This document shows, piece after piece, positions 52,904 to 61,876 of a stretch of DNA of 64,000 bases. This DNA is from Syntrophobacter fumaroxidans MPOB (lineage in GTDB: Bacteria > Desulfobacterota > Syntrophobacteria > Syntrophobacterales > Syntrophobacteraceae). Position 1 is the first letter of the stretch; each line of letters starts with the position of its first letter. The notes under the pieces were generated by a model. It saw only the letters and a program-made list of their open reading frames with translations, was not told the DNA's origin and did not search any database. Made by a program: the position numbers and the translations under genes. The stretch lies in contig NC_008554.1 of the NCBI RefSeq assembly GCF_000014965.1, forward strand, positions 2,964,001-3,028,000, read 5' to 3'.

Positions 52904-53329
52904 TCAGAGATGAAAATCCCCTGCCGCTTCAGGTTGATAGAGGATCTCCTCGATTCTCAATTTCTTCGTCCCCGCGGGAACATTCCATTGGATGACGTCC
53001 CCGACGGCGTACCCGATGAGTGCCGTGCCGATGGGAGCCAGCACGGATATCCTGTTTTGCTTCACGTCGGCTTCACCGGGAAAAACCAGATGATAGATCG
53101 TCTCGATCCCCGTATCCAGATCCTTGACGCGGACCTTGGAGTTCATCGTCACCGTATCCCGGGGAATATTCCGCGCAGCCACCACCTCCGCCTTGCGCAA
53201 CTCTTCTTCAAGCACCTGCAGATGTTTCGTGTCGCGGTCATCCCATTCATCTTCCGACAACAACTCTATCAGTTTCTCCAGACGCTTCATATCGTAATCA
53301 CTCACGTATATCTTTCTTCTTTTCGCCAT
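52904..53329 (-). CDS. Rnk/GreA-GreB C-terminal domain transcription factor
   Basis: 141-aa protein. A coiled-coil N-terminal segment (MKRLEKLIELLSEDEWDDRD, HLQVLEEELRKAEVV) is followed by the Gre-factor FKBP-like domain: PRDTVTMNSKVRVKDLDTG, YHLVFPGEADVKQNRISVLA and PIGTALIGYAVGDVIQWNVP. The coiled coil is shorter than in GreA, matching Rnk-type regulators that bind RNA polymerase. ATG 53329 has a GGAGGAAG ribosome site; the long upstream frame is spurious. Target genes unknown. Confidence 0.9.
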   Translation of the reverse strand: MAKRRKIYVSDYDMKRLEKLIELLSEDEWDDRDTKHLQVLEEELRKAEVVAARNIPRDTVTMNSKVRVKDLDTGIETIYHLVFPGEADVKQNRISVLAPIGTALIGYAVGDVIQWNVPAGTKKLRIEEILYQPEAAGDFHL

Positions 53330-53732
53330 GTTCTTCCTCCAGCGGATAAATGCCCCGCGAACCCCGGAACACGAGGGAAAGCGTGCCGTGTGGACCGCCG
53401 ATCCCACCGACCAGCTCCGCCACGCGCCCCGGCGGGCGAGGGCCGCTTTCCCGCCCGCCGTGTTCCCACCCGGCCGCGGACCGGAAGGACCGTGTTCCGT
53501 TGGGAGACGGAGGGCGCTGCTTTGAAAGCGAGCCGCCGCGGCGGTGAGCGCCTGTGGGAACGGTCCTCCAAAATCCTTTCCGTGCGTAACCTTCAAGCCG
53601 AATGTCAACCGGAAGGGTCGAAACGGCCGTATACCCCGCATTCGAAAGCTCCCGCGGCTTCGCCTTCCACGGGGTCGCAAACGTCCGTGCCGTAAGGGGC
53701 GATCTCCGTGCCGACCGCAGGCGGATCAATCC
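53330..53732. other. GC-rich intergenic region
   Basis: 403 bp between the Rnk-like gene and the Cys-rich gene. Open frames here lack ribosome sites and overlap in all phases, as expected for GC-rich non-coding DNA. No terminator or RNA recognised. Confidence 0.5.
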
Positions 53733-54098
53733 CTATTCATACTCCTCGCATTGCCAGACGCCCCCCTCGCTCTTCTCGAATTTGCAGTCGATGCGCTTGT
53801 CGCAATTTCCGCACAGACCGAGAGACCGTTGAGAGTGATTCGGGCCGGCCGTCGGCCCCGGCCGCGCGGGATTGGGCGGAATGCGCGGCGAACAATCGAA
53901 GAGCTCGCAGAAGAGCACCGGCAGTTGCGGGTCTCTTACAAGAGTGCAACGGGCGGATTCGTTGCAGGTGGAGCACAGGCCCAGGTATTGGCGTTCCGAT
54001 GCCTGCGCGGATTCCGCATACGCCGATCTTTGCCGATGGCCCGATTCGATCTTCGGGGGTCCTTGCCTTTTCGTCGACCCGGATTCCTTCTTCATCAT
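53733..54098 (-). CDS. Cys-rich protein with two zinc/iron-binding knuckles (121 aa)
   Basis: A basic, probably disordered N terminus (STKRQGPPKIESGHRQRSAY) is followed by two similar modules: LCSTCNESARCTLVRDPQLP with VLFCELFD, and LCGNCDKRIDCKFEKSEGGV with WQCEEYE. Each has CxxC...C...C, compatible with a zinc finger or Fe-S site. The tail pattern (GGVWxCEEY) is common in small deltaproteobacterial proteins of unknown function. ATG 54098 has a GGGAGGAC ribosome site. Confidence 0.78.
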   Translation of the reverse strand: MMKKESGSTKRQGPPKIESGHRQRSAYAESAQASERQYLGLCSTCNESARCTLVRDPQLPVLFCELFDCSPRIPPNPARPGPTAGPNHSQRSLGLCGNCDKRIDCKFEKSEGGVWQCEEYE

Positions 54099-54471
54099 GA
54101 GTCCTCCCTAAAGAAGATTTTCAGAAACCTCGGGATCCCACCGGTTCAATAGAAGAGCAATATTGGTGCCGACTTCGTGAAAGTAGAAATCTCATTGAAT
54201 TTCAGCGAGTTGAATCGGGGTCGACAATTTGGGGCGCGTGAGAGGGCGGGGAATTTCGACCCTGCCGGGGAGATTTTCCCCGCCGGAACAAGGGAATCGT
54301 TCAGCGCCCGAGGTCACCGGAGACGCACCGGTGCAATCGGCGGAAATACCCCGGTGCGAAGATTGCAGCCGGCTTTTCCCCAAAACGGGATATCGCGGCA
54401 TCCGCTGGAAAACACGGGAAAATCGGTCTCATACGGATTTACCTGGAAAATCGATTCCCGGGTGAGTCCAT

Positions 54472-54519
54472 TTTCATGCTTCGCGGGTGTCGCAGGGGGC
54501 ATGGATAATTGCGTTCAAA
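54472..54519 (+). repeat. Interspersed repeat of a second family, copy B
   Basis: TTTTCATGC...GGGTGTCGCAGGGGGCATGG...TTGCGTTC; matches 40845-40892 with about nine differences in 48 bp, no gaps. Confidence 0.55.
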
Positions 54520-54535
54520 ATGATACTCTAAAAGC

Positions 54536-54693
54536 GTGGGGGACGTATCCCCCACACCCCCTCGCCGCTTCGCGGCTCCGTGTGGCGCTGCGGCGGCGGC
54601 CTCCGGCCAGTCGCCGACAGCGCCGAGCACTCGGCCTCACGCGCTTGCGCGTGTGGCCGAAACTTGGGGGGTGCGGGGGAATCATTCCCCCGC
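54536..54693. repeat. Multi-hairpin structured intergenic element
   Basis: Starts with GTGGGGGA-CGTA-TCCCCCAC (54536-54555) and ends with GCGGGGGAA-TCA-TTCCCCCGC (54673-54693). CACCCCC and GGGGGTG just inside can pair to close the whole unit. Between them lie GCCGC-TTCG-CGGC and CACGCGC-TTG-CGCGTG hairpins. It ends 41 bp from the sigma-54 activator stop codon. Looks like a bacterial interspersed mosaic or miniature element, or a structured RNA. Confidence 0.55.
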
Positions 54694-54734
54694 TCTTTTG
54701 TGCTTGAAAGATCCATCTTGCACGCAACTTCGTA

Positions 54735-56060
54735 TCAAGTCTTCCGCAGTTTCGCCCGAAGCGTCTTTCTGTCCACGCCGAGAATCCTCGCCGCAAGGGT
54801 CTTGTTTCCGCCGACACTGTCGAGGACTCTCCGAACGTGTTCCGCTTCCACCTCTGCGAGCGTGCGATTGAGGCTGCCTTCGCCAACGGCGGAGAAGCGC
54901 ATGAATGGAGGCAGATCCGGTATGTCCAGGGTTGTGGAGGAGGGCATGGACAACAACCGGTGGATGACGTTTTCCAGTTCCCGGACGTTGCCCGGCCAGT
55001 GATAGGCGCGAAGAATGCCGAGCAGCGCTTCCGAGAGCCGGGGCGGGGTCCTGCCGTAACGCTCCGAAAACGTTTTTACAAAATGGTTGACGAGCAGAAC
55101 GATGTCGTCGCCCCTGTCGCGGAGGGGTGGGGCATCGATGGTGATGACGTTCAACCGGTAGAACAGGTCCTCCCGGAACAAGCCCTGCCGCACCAGCTCA
55201 TGAAGAACCCGGTTGGTGGCGGCCACAATTCTGATGTTCACCTTCCGGGGCTTGCTGGACCCCAGCATGCATATTTCACCCTCCTGGAGAACCCGGAGCA
55301 GCTTGATCTGCATGGGCAGACTCGCTTCGCTTATTTCATCGAGCAGGATCGTGCCTCGATCCGCCGTCTGGAAAAAACCGGCGCGGCTGCCCGCGGCCCC
55401 CGTGAAGGCCCCTTTCGTGTAGCCGAAAAGCTCGCTTTCGAGCAACGGCTCGGGAATTCCTCCGCAGTTTACCGGGACAAAAGGAAATCCCGCCCTCCGG
55501 CTGCCGTAATGAATGGCTCGCGCGATGAGCTCCTTGCCCGTTCCGCTCTCGCCCTGAATCAGAACGGTTGCGCTGCTCGACGCGGCGTGCTCGATGGCTT
55601 CGTAAACCTGCATCATGGCCCTGGATTCCCCAATGATCCCATATTGACGACGGGGAGCCGCGGAAGGCGAGGCCTGCTTCTTCAACCTCAGCCTGGCAAG
55701 GGCGTGATCGATGGCGGAAAACAGCTCCTCGTCCGTGAAAGGCTTGATCAGGTACTCACCGGCCCCCGTTTTCATGGCCCTTATGGCGCCGTCGATGGTT
55801 GGAAAACCCGTGATTGCCAGCACCTCGACTCCCTTGCAGTTTTCACGCACGTGCCGGATCACGCTGAATCCGTCGACTTTGGGCATCCTTATGTCCGTGA
55901 TGACGAGCGAGATGTTTTGCGTCTCAAGGAGTCGTATCGCTTCGGAAACCTCGGAAACGGCCAGAACCTGAAAACCTCTCGAAACAAGGTTTCTCTGCAA
56001 AACCTCCAGGGTATCCCTGCTGTCGTCGATGACCAGAATGCTTGTTCGTTCATCGGCCAT
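54735..56060 (-). CDS. NtrC-family sigma-54-dependent response regulator
   Basis: 441-aa transcription activator. Receiver domain (VIDDSRDTLEV; acceptor Asp in LVITDIRMPKVDG), AAA+ domain with Walker A GESGTGKELIA, the sigma-54 contact loop GAFTGA, Walker B GTILLDEIS and the arginine finger region, then a Fis-type HTH (AARILGVDRKTLRAKLRK). ATG 56060 has a strong GGAGGAGAAGG ribosome site and overlaps the kinase gene by 11 bp, so the two are translationally coupled. No -24/-12 promoter was found nearby to name a target. Confidence 0.94.
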   Translation of the reverse strand: MADERTSILVIDDSRDTLEVLQRNLVSRGFQVLAVSEVSEAIRLLETQNISLVITDIRMPKVDGFSVIRHVRENCKGVEVLAITGFPTIDGAIRAMKTGAGEYLIKPFTDEELFSAIDHALARLRLKKQASPSAAPRRQYGIIGESRAMMQVYEAIEHAASSSATVLIQGESGTGKELIARAIHYGSRRAGFPFVPVNCGGIPEPLLESELFGYTKGAFTGAAGSRAGFFQTADRGTILLDEISEASLPMQIKLLRVLQEGEICMLGSSKPRKVNIRIVAATNRVLHELVRQGLFREDLFYRLNVITIDAPPLRDRGDDIVLLVNHFVKTFSERYGRTPPRLSEALLGILRAYHWPGNVRELENVIHRLLSMPSSTTLDIPDLPPFMRFSAVGEGSLNRTLAEVEAEHVRRVLDSVGGNKTLAARILGVDRKTLRAKLRKT

Positions 56061-57786
56061 TCCCTTCTCCTCCATCCTCCCGGAGGCCCGGAACCGCGCC
56101 CGGCAGACTCACCAGGACCGCCGTTCCGGAGCCGGGAGCGCTATCGATCGTGATGGTCCCGCCGAGGCCCGTGACGATTTCCCGCACCACGGGCAGGCCG
56201 AGCCCGGTGCCGTGGTGAGAATCCTTCGTGGTGAAGAAAGGAATAAATATCTTGTCCTTGATCGTTTCACTGATGCCGCCACCGGTATCCTGGACGACTA
56301 TTTCCACTTGCGCCCCCTTCAGCAGGGTGCCCACGCGGAGCGTCCCGCCTTGCGGCATGGCATGTATGGCGTTCAGGACAAGGTTTGCCACCACCTGCCT
56401 CAGATGTGCGGGATCGGCAAGGACCCGGACTTCATCCCCGGACAGCTCGAGCTCGAGCTCGATGTTCTCCTTGTCCAGGCGATGTTCGAATAGGCCCAGC
56501 GCCTCCCTCGCGACCTTGTTCACATCGATGGGGGATTTGCGTTCGGGCATCTTTCTGCCGTACATGAGCAGTTTTCGCACGATCTCCCTGGCATGGAGCG
56601 AATTCGCGATGATCCTCTCCAGGTCGCCGCCGACCTGTTCCGGCAAAACGGGTTCCTTGACGGCCAACTGGGCAAATCCCAGGATGTTGGTCAGCGGTTC
56701 GTTCAATTCGTGGGCCACCGCCGCCGCAAGCTGGCCGATGACGGCCAGCCGGTTCGAGTGCTTTAACTGTTCCTTCACCCTGGCCTGTTCGTCTTCATAC
56801 AGCCTGCGTTCGATGCGCAGCGAAAGTTCCCGTGCAATCGTGTCGAGCAGTTTCCGCTCTTCGGCCAGGAAAGGGCCTTCGTCGGATTCGGGCTTGTCTC
56901 TTAGATACGCCACACAAACACATCCCCTTCTTTGACCTTCGATGACAATATCGGCCGATTGCTCCTGCCGCCCTTCCAGGTAGCCGGACGAGGCGCACGT
57001 CAGCTCATCGAGCGTGATCCGAGAAACGGCGTCTTCATCATGGAGCCATGCCGAAGGGATGATGTTCACGATTTCGTGAAGAATATCCCCGATGGATTTG
57101 TCCGGGGTATCCAGCACCCCGGCGATGCGGTAGAGGCAGGAAAGCTCCTTGACCCGTTCCTGTAGAGACCAGGTAACGCGCCAATGCCGCAGGGCGATGG
57201 AGAAAACCCGGGACAGGGACTCGAAAAATCCCACGTCGCGGGCACTCAACCGGGCACGGCTCCGGGAGAACTGAAGGTACCCGCCGGACGGGTCGTCCTC
57301 GTTGAGACGGACCCATGCAATGGAGCGAGCGGCCCCGATCCGTTTCCAATCATCGGAAAGAACGGTCACCGCCGGGTCTTCGAATTCGGCCCGCAACCGT
57401 CGCGCATCGGCGGTCCAGAAAGTCCCCCGCTCGGAGAAACGACCGATCGCGGCACTTTCGATCCGGCTCTTTCTTTCAAGAAAAAAATTGAGCAGACCGG
57501 CCGTACACCCGGACACCCCTCTCCCGGTCGATTTCCCGCCCGGAATGTCGCTTCGCCGAACCCGGACCACACCGTCGCCCTGATTCTCCGCCTCGCGGAG
57601 GCACGGTTCATCCTCATCCAGGCAAACCACTGCGACATCGCAGCCCGAGTATTCGACCAGCATGCCCAGGGTTCTTCTCAGAAAAACCGATCGCGCCGGG
57701 GTCTCGGCGGCCGTTTCTAGAAGTCGGGTGGTCAATCCGACCAGTTCCTCATCGGCACCGCGGCGACCCGATCGCCTCGATCCCAT
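56050..57786 (-). CDS. Cytosolic GAF-domain histidine kinase, partner of the NtrC-type regulator
   Basis: 578-aa kinase with no membrane helices. The N-terminal ~380 residues contain two GAF-like regions (first with SGCDVAVVCLDEDE, second starting LSCLYRIAGVLDTPDKSIGD). Then come HisKA with H in AVAHELNEPLTNILG and HATPase with NLVLNAIHAMP, QDTGGGIS, FTTKDSHHGTGLGL. Several Cys (SGCDV, EPCLREAEN, RRGCVCVAYL) might sense redox or a ligand, which is inference. ATG 57786 has a GGGGAAGG ribosome site. Confidence 0.93.
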   Translation of the reverse strand: MGSRRSGRRGADEELVGLTTRLLETAAETPARSVFLRRTLGMLVEYSGCDVAVVCLDEDEPCLREAENQGDGVVRVRRSDIPGGKSTGRGVSGCTAGLLNFFLERKSRIESAAIGRFSERGTFWTADARRLRAEFEDPAVTVLSDDWKRIGAARSIAWVRLNEDDPSGGYLQFSRSRARLSARDVGFFESLSRVFSIALRHWRVTWSLQERVKELSCLYRIAGVLDTPDKSIGDILHEIVNIIPSAWLHDEDAVSRITLDELTCASSGYLEGRQEQSADIVIEGQRRGCVCVAYLRDKPESDEGPFLAEERKLLDTIARELSLRIERRLYEDEQARVKEQLKHSNRLAVIGQLAAAVAHELNEPLTNILGFAQLAVKEPVLPEQVGGDLERIIANSLHAREIVRKLLMYGRKMPERKSPIDVNKVAREALGLFEHRLDKENIELELELSGDEVRVLADPAHLRQVVANLVLNAIHAMPQGGTLRVGTLLKGAQVEIVVQDTGGGISETIKDKIFIPFFTTKDSHHGTGLGLPVVREIVTGLGGTITIDSAPGSGTAVLVSLPGAVPGLREDGGEGNGR

Positions 57787-58124
57787 GCTTGTCCTTCCCC
57801 GCCTTGACGGCCAAGAGCGTGATACGGCCTCCACGAACAGGACTCCGCCTAGTTCGCGCGGCCGTCAGTGACAGTTCGGAGCTCCACTGAGAGCCTGCCA
57901 AAAGTTTAATTGTAGCACGAACCCGGGAACGGGCGGCAAAAACGAATGTCGGGGACGTATCCGCTCCACGGAACGTGCTCCGGCAACCGTCGGCCCTTGA
58001 CCGGTCGAGCCGGTGTACCTGCGGAGCATCGCGTGATTCGGGTTGACATTTCTTCCGAATTGGCGAAAAGGATGGTCTGGCGGGATGTTTTTCCATGAAC
58101 ACTATAAAGGAGGTAAGAGAGAGT
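57787..58124. other. Divergent intergenic region upstream of the selenoprotein candidate
   Basis: 338 bp between the kinase and the DUF1573-like gene. GC-rich, no clear promoter pair; a TTGACATTTCTTCC stretch at 58042-58055 could provide a -35 box for the rightward gene. Confidence 0.4.
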
Positions 58125-58640
58125 ATGGCTCGATTGTGGAAGTTCTGTTTGTTGGTCCTGGTTCTGCAGCTTGCGACGGGCTGCGCTTCCTCCGGCAAGC
58201 AACCGGGAAGCGCGGCATTGAAGGAATCCACCACCGGGAGTCAACCGGCAGGTGCGGTCTCGAAAGAACCCACCACCGGGAGCCAACCGGCAGGCGTGGT
58301 TTCAAGAGAATCCGTCACGCCTGCATCTTCTCAGGGAACCCCTACGGCTTCGATCGATAATCCGGTTTTCAAATTCGGGAAGGAAGCCAACGGGGAGGAG
58401 ATCGTTCACACGTTTATCGTCAGGAATACGGGCGGCGGGGTCCTGGAGATCAAACGGGTCTCGACCGACTGAGGCTGCGCCAAAGCCCGGTTCGACCGGA
58501 GCATCCCTCCCGGTGGCGAGGGAAAAATCACAATGGCCCTGAGGCTCAGCAACTACACCGGACCCATCAAGAAGACCGCGATGGCGTTCACCAACGATCC
58601 CATGAATCGCACGATCAAGCTTGTCATGGAAAGAAACTGA
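58125..58640 (+). CDS. DUF1573-like lipoprotein with in-frame UGA: candidate selenoprotein
   Basis: Reading through the TGA at 58470-58472 gives 171 residues. A lipoprotein signal (FCLLVLVLQLATGC, Cys20) is followed by a 14-residue tandem repeat (STTGSQPAG / PTTGSQPAG) and a DUF1573 domain: NPVFKFGKEANGEEIVHTFI, RNTGGGVLEIKRVSTD, then U116-G-C118, SIPPGGEGKITMALRLSNYT, AFTNDPMNRTIKLVMERN. DUF1573 proteins usually have CGC here, so UGA replaces the first Cys. The 55 codons after it are intact and domain-like up to a TGA at 58638. ATG 58125 has AGGAGGT 11 nt upstream. The alternative is a nonsense mutation. Confidence 0.75.
58485..58502 (+). promoter_or_regulatory. SECIS-like hairpin after the in-frame UGA
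   Basis: GCCCGGT and ACCGG-A-GC pair around a UCG loop (7 bp, one bulged A). The stem starts 13 nt and the loop about 20 nt after the UGA, close to the spacing of bacterial SECIS elements. The loop lacks a clear GGU motif, but bacterial SECIS sequences vary widely. Confidence 0.5.
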
Positions 58641-58702
58641 TAGCGGTCAAAGGCTTTCGCAGCGATCATGACCTCTGCGGGGCCACGAGGCTCGGACTGA
58701 TC

Positions 58703-58727
58703 GTGGGCACGGAGGAACCGTGCCCAC
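58703..58727. terminator. 10-bp hairpin between convergent genes
   Basis: GTGGGCACGG-AGGAA-CCGTGCCCAC, perfect stem, 62 bp after the DUF1573-like stop. Convergent with glyS; no U-tract. Likely 3'-end structure. Confidence 0.5.
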
Positions 58728-58765
58728 CCTACCGATCCGCACAGTCGGGCAGCCGCATACAAAGG

Positions 58766-58785
58766 GGGCGGGGTTTATCCCGCCC
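58766..58785. repeat. Hairpin part of the GCGGGGTTT repeat family
   Basis: GGGCGGG-GTTTAT-CCCGCCC. Shares GCGGGGTTT...CCCGC with the repeats at 11654 and 44202, but not their downstream 45 bp. Confidence 0.45.
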
Positions 58786-58903
58786 GCTTCAACTGACCGA
58801 CATTTCCCGTTTGCCCCACCTCCCGGCCATGTAGACAAGTGGACATCCCCGGGTTCGCCTCCGGACGTCCCCGAACGGCCTGCTTTCGGGGCGGGCCGCG
58901 GCA

Positions 58904-60988
58904 CTAGGCCGTCTGGATTTTCCTGAAATCCGCGACCCCCGAGAACAGATCCCGGATCCGGGTGAGCAGAGCCAGGCGATTGCGGCGCACGCGCTCGTCC
59001 TTGTCCATCACCAGGACCGAATCGAAAAAGGCATCGACAAACCCGCGCAGCCTGGACATCGCCTCGAGGGCCGCGTCGTAGTCGGACCGGGCAAGGGCTT
59101 CGTTCACGATGCCTTCCGTATCGCTCAACGCACCGAACAACGCCTGCTCCGGCGCCGTCTGAAGCAATTCGGGTTCCACCGGCAGGGTTTCGGGTTCCTT
59201 GATGATGTTCGCCACTCTCTTGAAGGCGGCGGCCAGACTCTCGAAATCGGGCCGGGCCTTGAAGGCCACCAGTGCCTTTGTGCGAGCCACCGCATCCACC
59301 GGATCGTCAATCCCCACCGCCAGAGTCGCCTCCACCAGGTCCGCGGCGTACCCCTCCTGGCTCACCAGGTAGTGCAGCAGGCGGCCTCGGAAGAATTCCA
59401 GGACGTCCTTCCTGGCCGTCTCGGGCGGGACGGTCAGCTTGTCCGCCAGCAGCGGCAATGCCTTGTCGATGAGCTCGCAGAGCGATAGACGGAACGATTT
59501 CTCAAGGATGATTCGCAGAATTCCGAGGGTTTGGCGGCGCAGAGCGAATGGGTCCGCCGTGCCGCTGGGATTCAACCCCACGCCGAAGCAGGCCGCGATG
59601 GTGTCCATCTTGTCGGCTACGCTCAACAGGGCGCCTTCCATGCCTTCGGGAATCGAGCCACCCGCCCGGTTGGGCAGATAATGCTCGAAGATGGCCGCGG
59701 CCACCGCTTCCGGTTCTCCCTGGAGCCGCGCGTAGGCCCGTCCCATCACCCCCTGGAGCTCGGGGAATTCACCGACCATGCCGGTCACCAGGTCGGCCTT
59801 GCAGAGGTGAGCGGCTCTCAGGAGGGTTTCGAGCCGATCCGGTGCGATCCGCTCCCCCAGCCACCGGGCCAGGGCCGTGAAACGCTCCTTCTTTTCCCAG
59901 CTCGTACCCATCTTCGAATGGAACACCACGCCTTTGAGCTGCTCGACCCGATCGTCCAGCCGCACCTTCTGGTCTTCCCGATAGTAGAATCGCGCGTCCT
60001 CGAGGCGAGCCCGCACGACCCGCCCGTTGCCCGCGGCCACCAGCCGGGGGTCCCTGGGAATGGTGTTGGCGACCGTCACGAAGTAGCGCAGCAGCTTGCC
60101 GTCCGTATCGGTCACGGCAAAGTATCGCTGGTGCTTCTTGATCACGGTGATCAGGAGCTCCGGAGGCAGCTCGAGGTATTTCTCCTCGAATTCCCCGACG
60201 ATCGGCTCGGGGTATTCGACAATCTGGGTCACTTCGTCGAGAAGCTCCTCGTCTTCGAGAATTCCGCCGCCGACTCCCACGGCCGCTTCCCGGATCTTCT
60301 CCGCGATGAGCTTCTTCCTTTCGGCGATTTCCGCAATGACGTAGTGCTTGGCCAGGTTCCGCGTGTGCGAGTCGTAGTCCGTCACGGTCAGCCATTCGGG
60401 ACTCATGAACCGGTGTCCCATGGCCTTGTCGCCGCTTCGGATGTCTCCGTATTCGAGGTCGAGCGTTTCCCGGCCGAGGAGCGCGACGATCCAGCGCACG
60501 GGCCTGGCGAACGTCACGCTCAGCCCGGCCCAGCGCATGGACTTGGGAAACGGGATGTGAGCGATGAAGTCAGGGAGCATCTTCTCCAGGAGCGCCCGGG
60601 TGGCGGAACCGGATTCCTCCCGCAGGATGAAGAGATACTCGCCGCGTGGAGTCTCCTTGATCCGGATGTCCTCGATGGTCACTCCCTGGCCCCTGGCGAA
60701 TCCTTCCGCCGCCCTGGTGGGCTTTCCCCCGGCGTCGAAGGCCGCCTGCTTCGGCGGACCGATGATCTCCGTCGTACACGCCTCCTGCTGCGTGGAAACG
60801 TCGGGAATGGACAGTATGAGCCGCCTGGGCGTGCCGGTGACGTGGGGCTCGCCGCGGCCCACCCGGTTCTCGTCCAGAAACCGCGTCATCTGCCGGGACA
60901 TGGATTCCAGGGCGGGCGCGATGTACCCCGCGGGGATCTCTTCGCATCCAATTTCGATATAAAGGGGTTCTCCCACGATTTCCTCCAT
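58904..60988 (-). CDS. glyS: Glycyl-tRNA synthetase beta subunit
   Basis: 694-aa beta subunit of the bacterial alpha2-beta2 glycyl-tRNA synthetase; it recognises and binds tRNA-Gly. Typical features: LYIEIGCEEIPAGYIAPALE, PRRLILSI, HIPFPKSMRW (conserved), VFHSKMGTSWEKKERF, and a C-terminal anticodon-binding-like region (FDSVLVMDKDERVRRNRLAL). ATG 60988 is annotated, but a GTG four codons later has GGAGG properly spaced and may be the true start. It follows glyQ by 15 bp in one operon. Confidence 0.96.
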   Translation of the reverse strand: MEEIVGEPLYIEIGCEEIPAGYIAPALESMSRQMTRFLDENRVGRGEPHVTGTPRRLILSIPDVSTQQEACTTEIIGPPKQAAFDAGGKPTRAAEGFARGQGVTIEDIRIKETPRGEYLFILREESGSATRALLEKMLPDFIAHIPFPKSMRWAGLSVTFARPVRWIVALLGRETLDLEYGDIRSGDKAMGHRFMSPEWLTVTDYDSHTRNLAKHYVIAEIAERKKLIAEKIREAAVGVGGGILEDEELLDEVTQIVEYPEPIVGEFEEKYLELPPELLITVIKKHQRYFAVTDTDGKLLRYFVTVANTIPRDPRLVAAGNGRVVRARLEDARFYYREDQKVRLDDRVEQLKGVVFHSKMGTSWEKKERFTALARWLGERIAPDRLETLLRAAHLCKADLVTGMVGEFPELQGVMGRAYARLQGEPEAVAAAIFEHYLPNRAGGSIPEGMEGALLSVADKMDTIAACFGVGLNPSGTADPFALRRQTLGILRIILEKSFRLSLCELIDKALPLLADKLTVPPETARKDVLEFFRGRLLHYLVSQEGYAADLVEATLAVGIDDPVDAVARTKALVAFKARPDFESLAAAFKRVANIIKEPETLPVEPELLQTAPEQALFGALSDTEGIVNEALARSDYDAALEAMSRLRGFVDAFFDSVLVMDKDERVRRNRLALLTRIRDLFSGVADFRKIQTA

Positions 60989-61003
60989 CGGTGTGTTGCG
61001 CTT

Positions 61004-61876
61004 CTACCATTTGTTGAGCAGCGGATATCCCATCGCTTCCCGCTGAGCCGCATACGCATGCGCCACCTGGCGGGCCATGCCGCGCACCCGGGCGATGTAG
61101 TTGGTGCGTTCGGTCACGCTGATGGCGCCGCGGGCATCGAGCAGATTGAATACATGCGAGCACTTGAGGCAGTAGTCGTAACTCGGCAGGACCAGGCCCT
61201 TTTCGTTCATGCGGTGCGATTCCGCCTCGTACATGTTGAAGAGCTGGAGCAGCATGTCCACATCCGCCTGCTGGAAGTTGTAGTGGGACCATTCAACCTC
61301 GCCCCGGTGATGAACGTCTCCGTACGTCACGTTGCCGCTCCAGATGAGGTCGTAGACGCTGTTCACGCCCTGCAGATACATGGCGATCCGCTCCAGGCCG
61401 TAGGTCAGCTCGAGGCTGACCGGACTGAGGGCGATGCCTCCCACCTGTTGAAAATATGTGAACTGCGTGATTTCCATGCCGTCCAGCCAGACCTCCCAGC
61501 CCAGCCCGGAAGCGCCCAGCGTGGGGGATTCCCAGTCGTCTTCCACGAACCGGATGTCGTGTTCCAGCGGATCGATGCCGAAACTGCGGAGGCTTTCCAG
61601 GTACACCCCCTGAGAATCGGGAGGGGAAGGTTTGAGAATGACTTGGTACTGGTAGTAGTGCTGGAGGCGATTCGGGTTTTCGCCGTATCGGCCGTCGGTG
61701 GGCCGGCGCGAAGGCTCGACGTAAGCGACATGGTATGGTTCGGGTCCGATGACCCGCAGAAAAGTGGCGGGATTGAAAGTCCCAGCGCCCACTTCGAGGT
61801 CGTAGGGCTGCTGGATCACGCACCCGCGATCGGACCAGAATTTATCCAGAGCAAGGATCAGTTCCTGGAACGTCAT
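61004..61876 (-). CDS. glyQ: Glycyl-tRNA synthetase alpha subunit
   Basis: 290-aa catalytic subunit that activates glycine. Near-universal stretches: [60 protein letters not shown], and [23 protein letters not shown] 61876 has a CAGGAG ribosome site; the longer frame is not needed. First gene of the glyQS operon, driven by the promoter at 61996-62025 with a leader of about 115 nt. Confidence 0.97.
   Translation of the reverse strand: MTFQELILALDKFWSDRGCVIQQPYDLEVGAGTFNPATFLRVIGPEPYHVAYVEPSRRPTDGRYGENPNRLQHYYQYQVILKPSPPDSQGVYLESLRSFGIDPLEHDIRFVEDDWESPTLGASGLGWEVWLDGMEITQFTYFQQVGGIALSPVSLELTYGLERIAMYLQGVNSVYDLIWSGNVTYGDVHHRGEVEWSHYNFQQADVDMLLQLFNMYEAESHRMNEKGLVLPSYDYCLKCSHVFNLLDARGAISVTERTNYIARVRGMARQVAHAYAAQREAMGYPLLNKW

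Larger units (their letters stand above)
54099..54734. other. Intergenic region with two repeat-type elements
   Basis: 636 bp with no credible gene. It contains the repeat at 54472-54519 and a highly structured element at 54536-54693. Confidence 0.6.
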
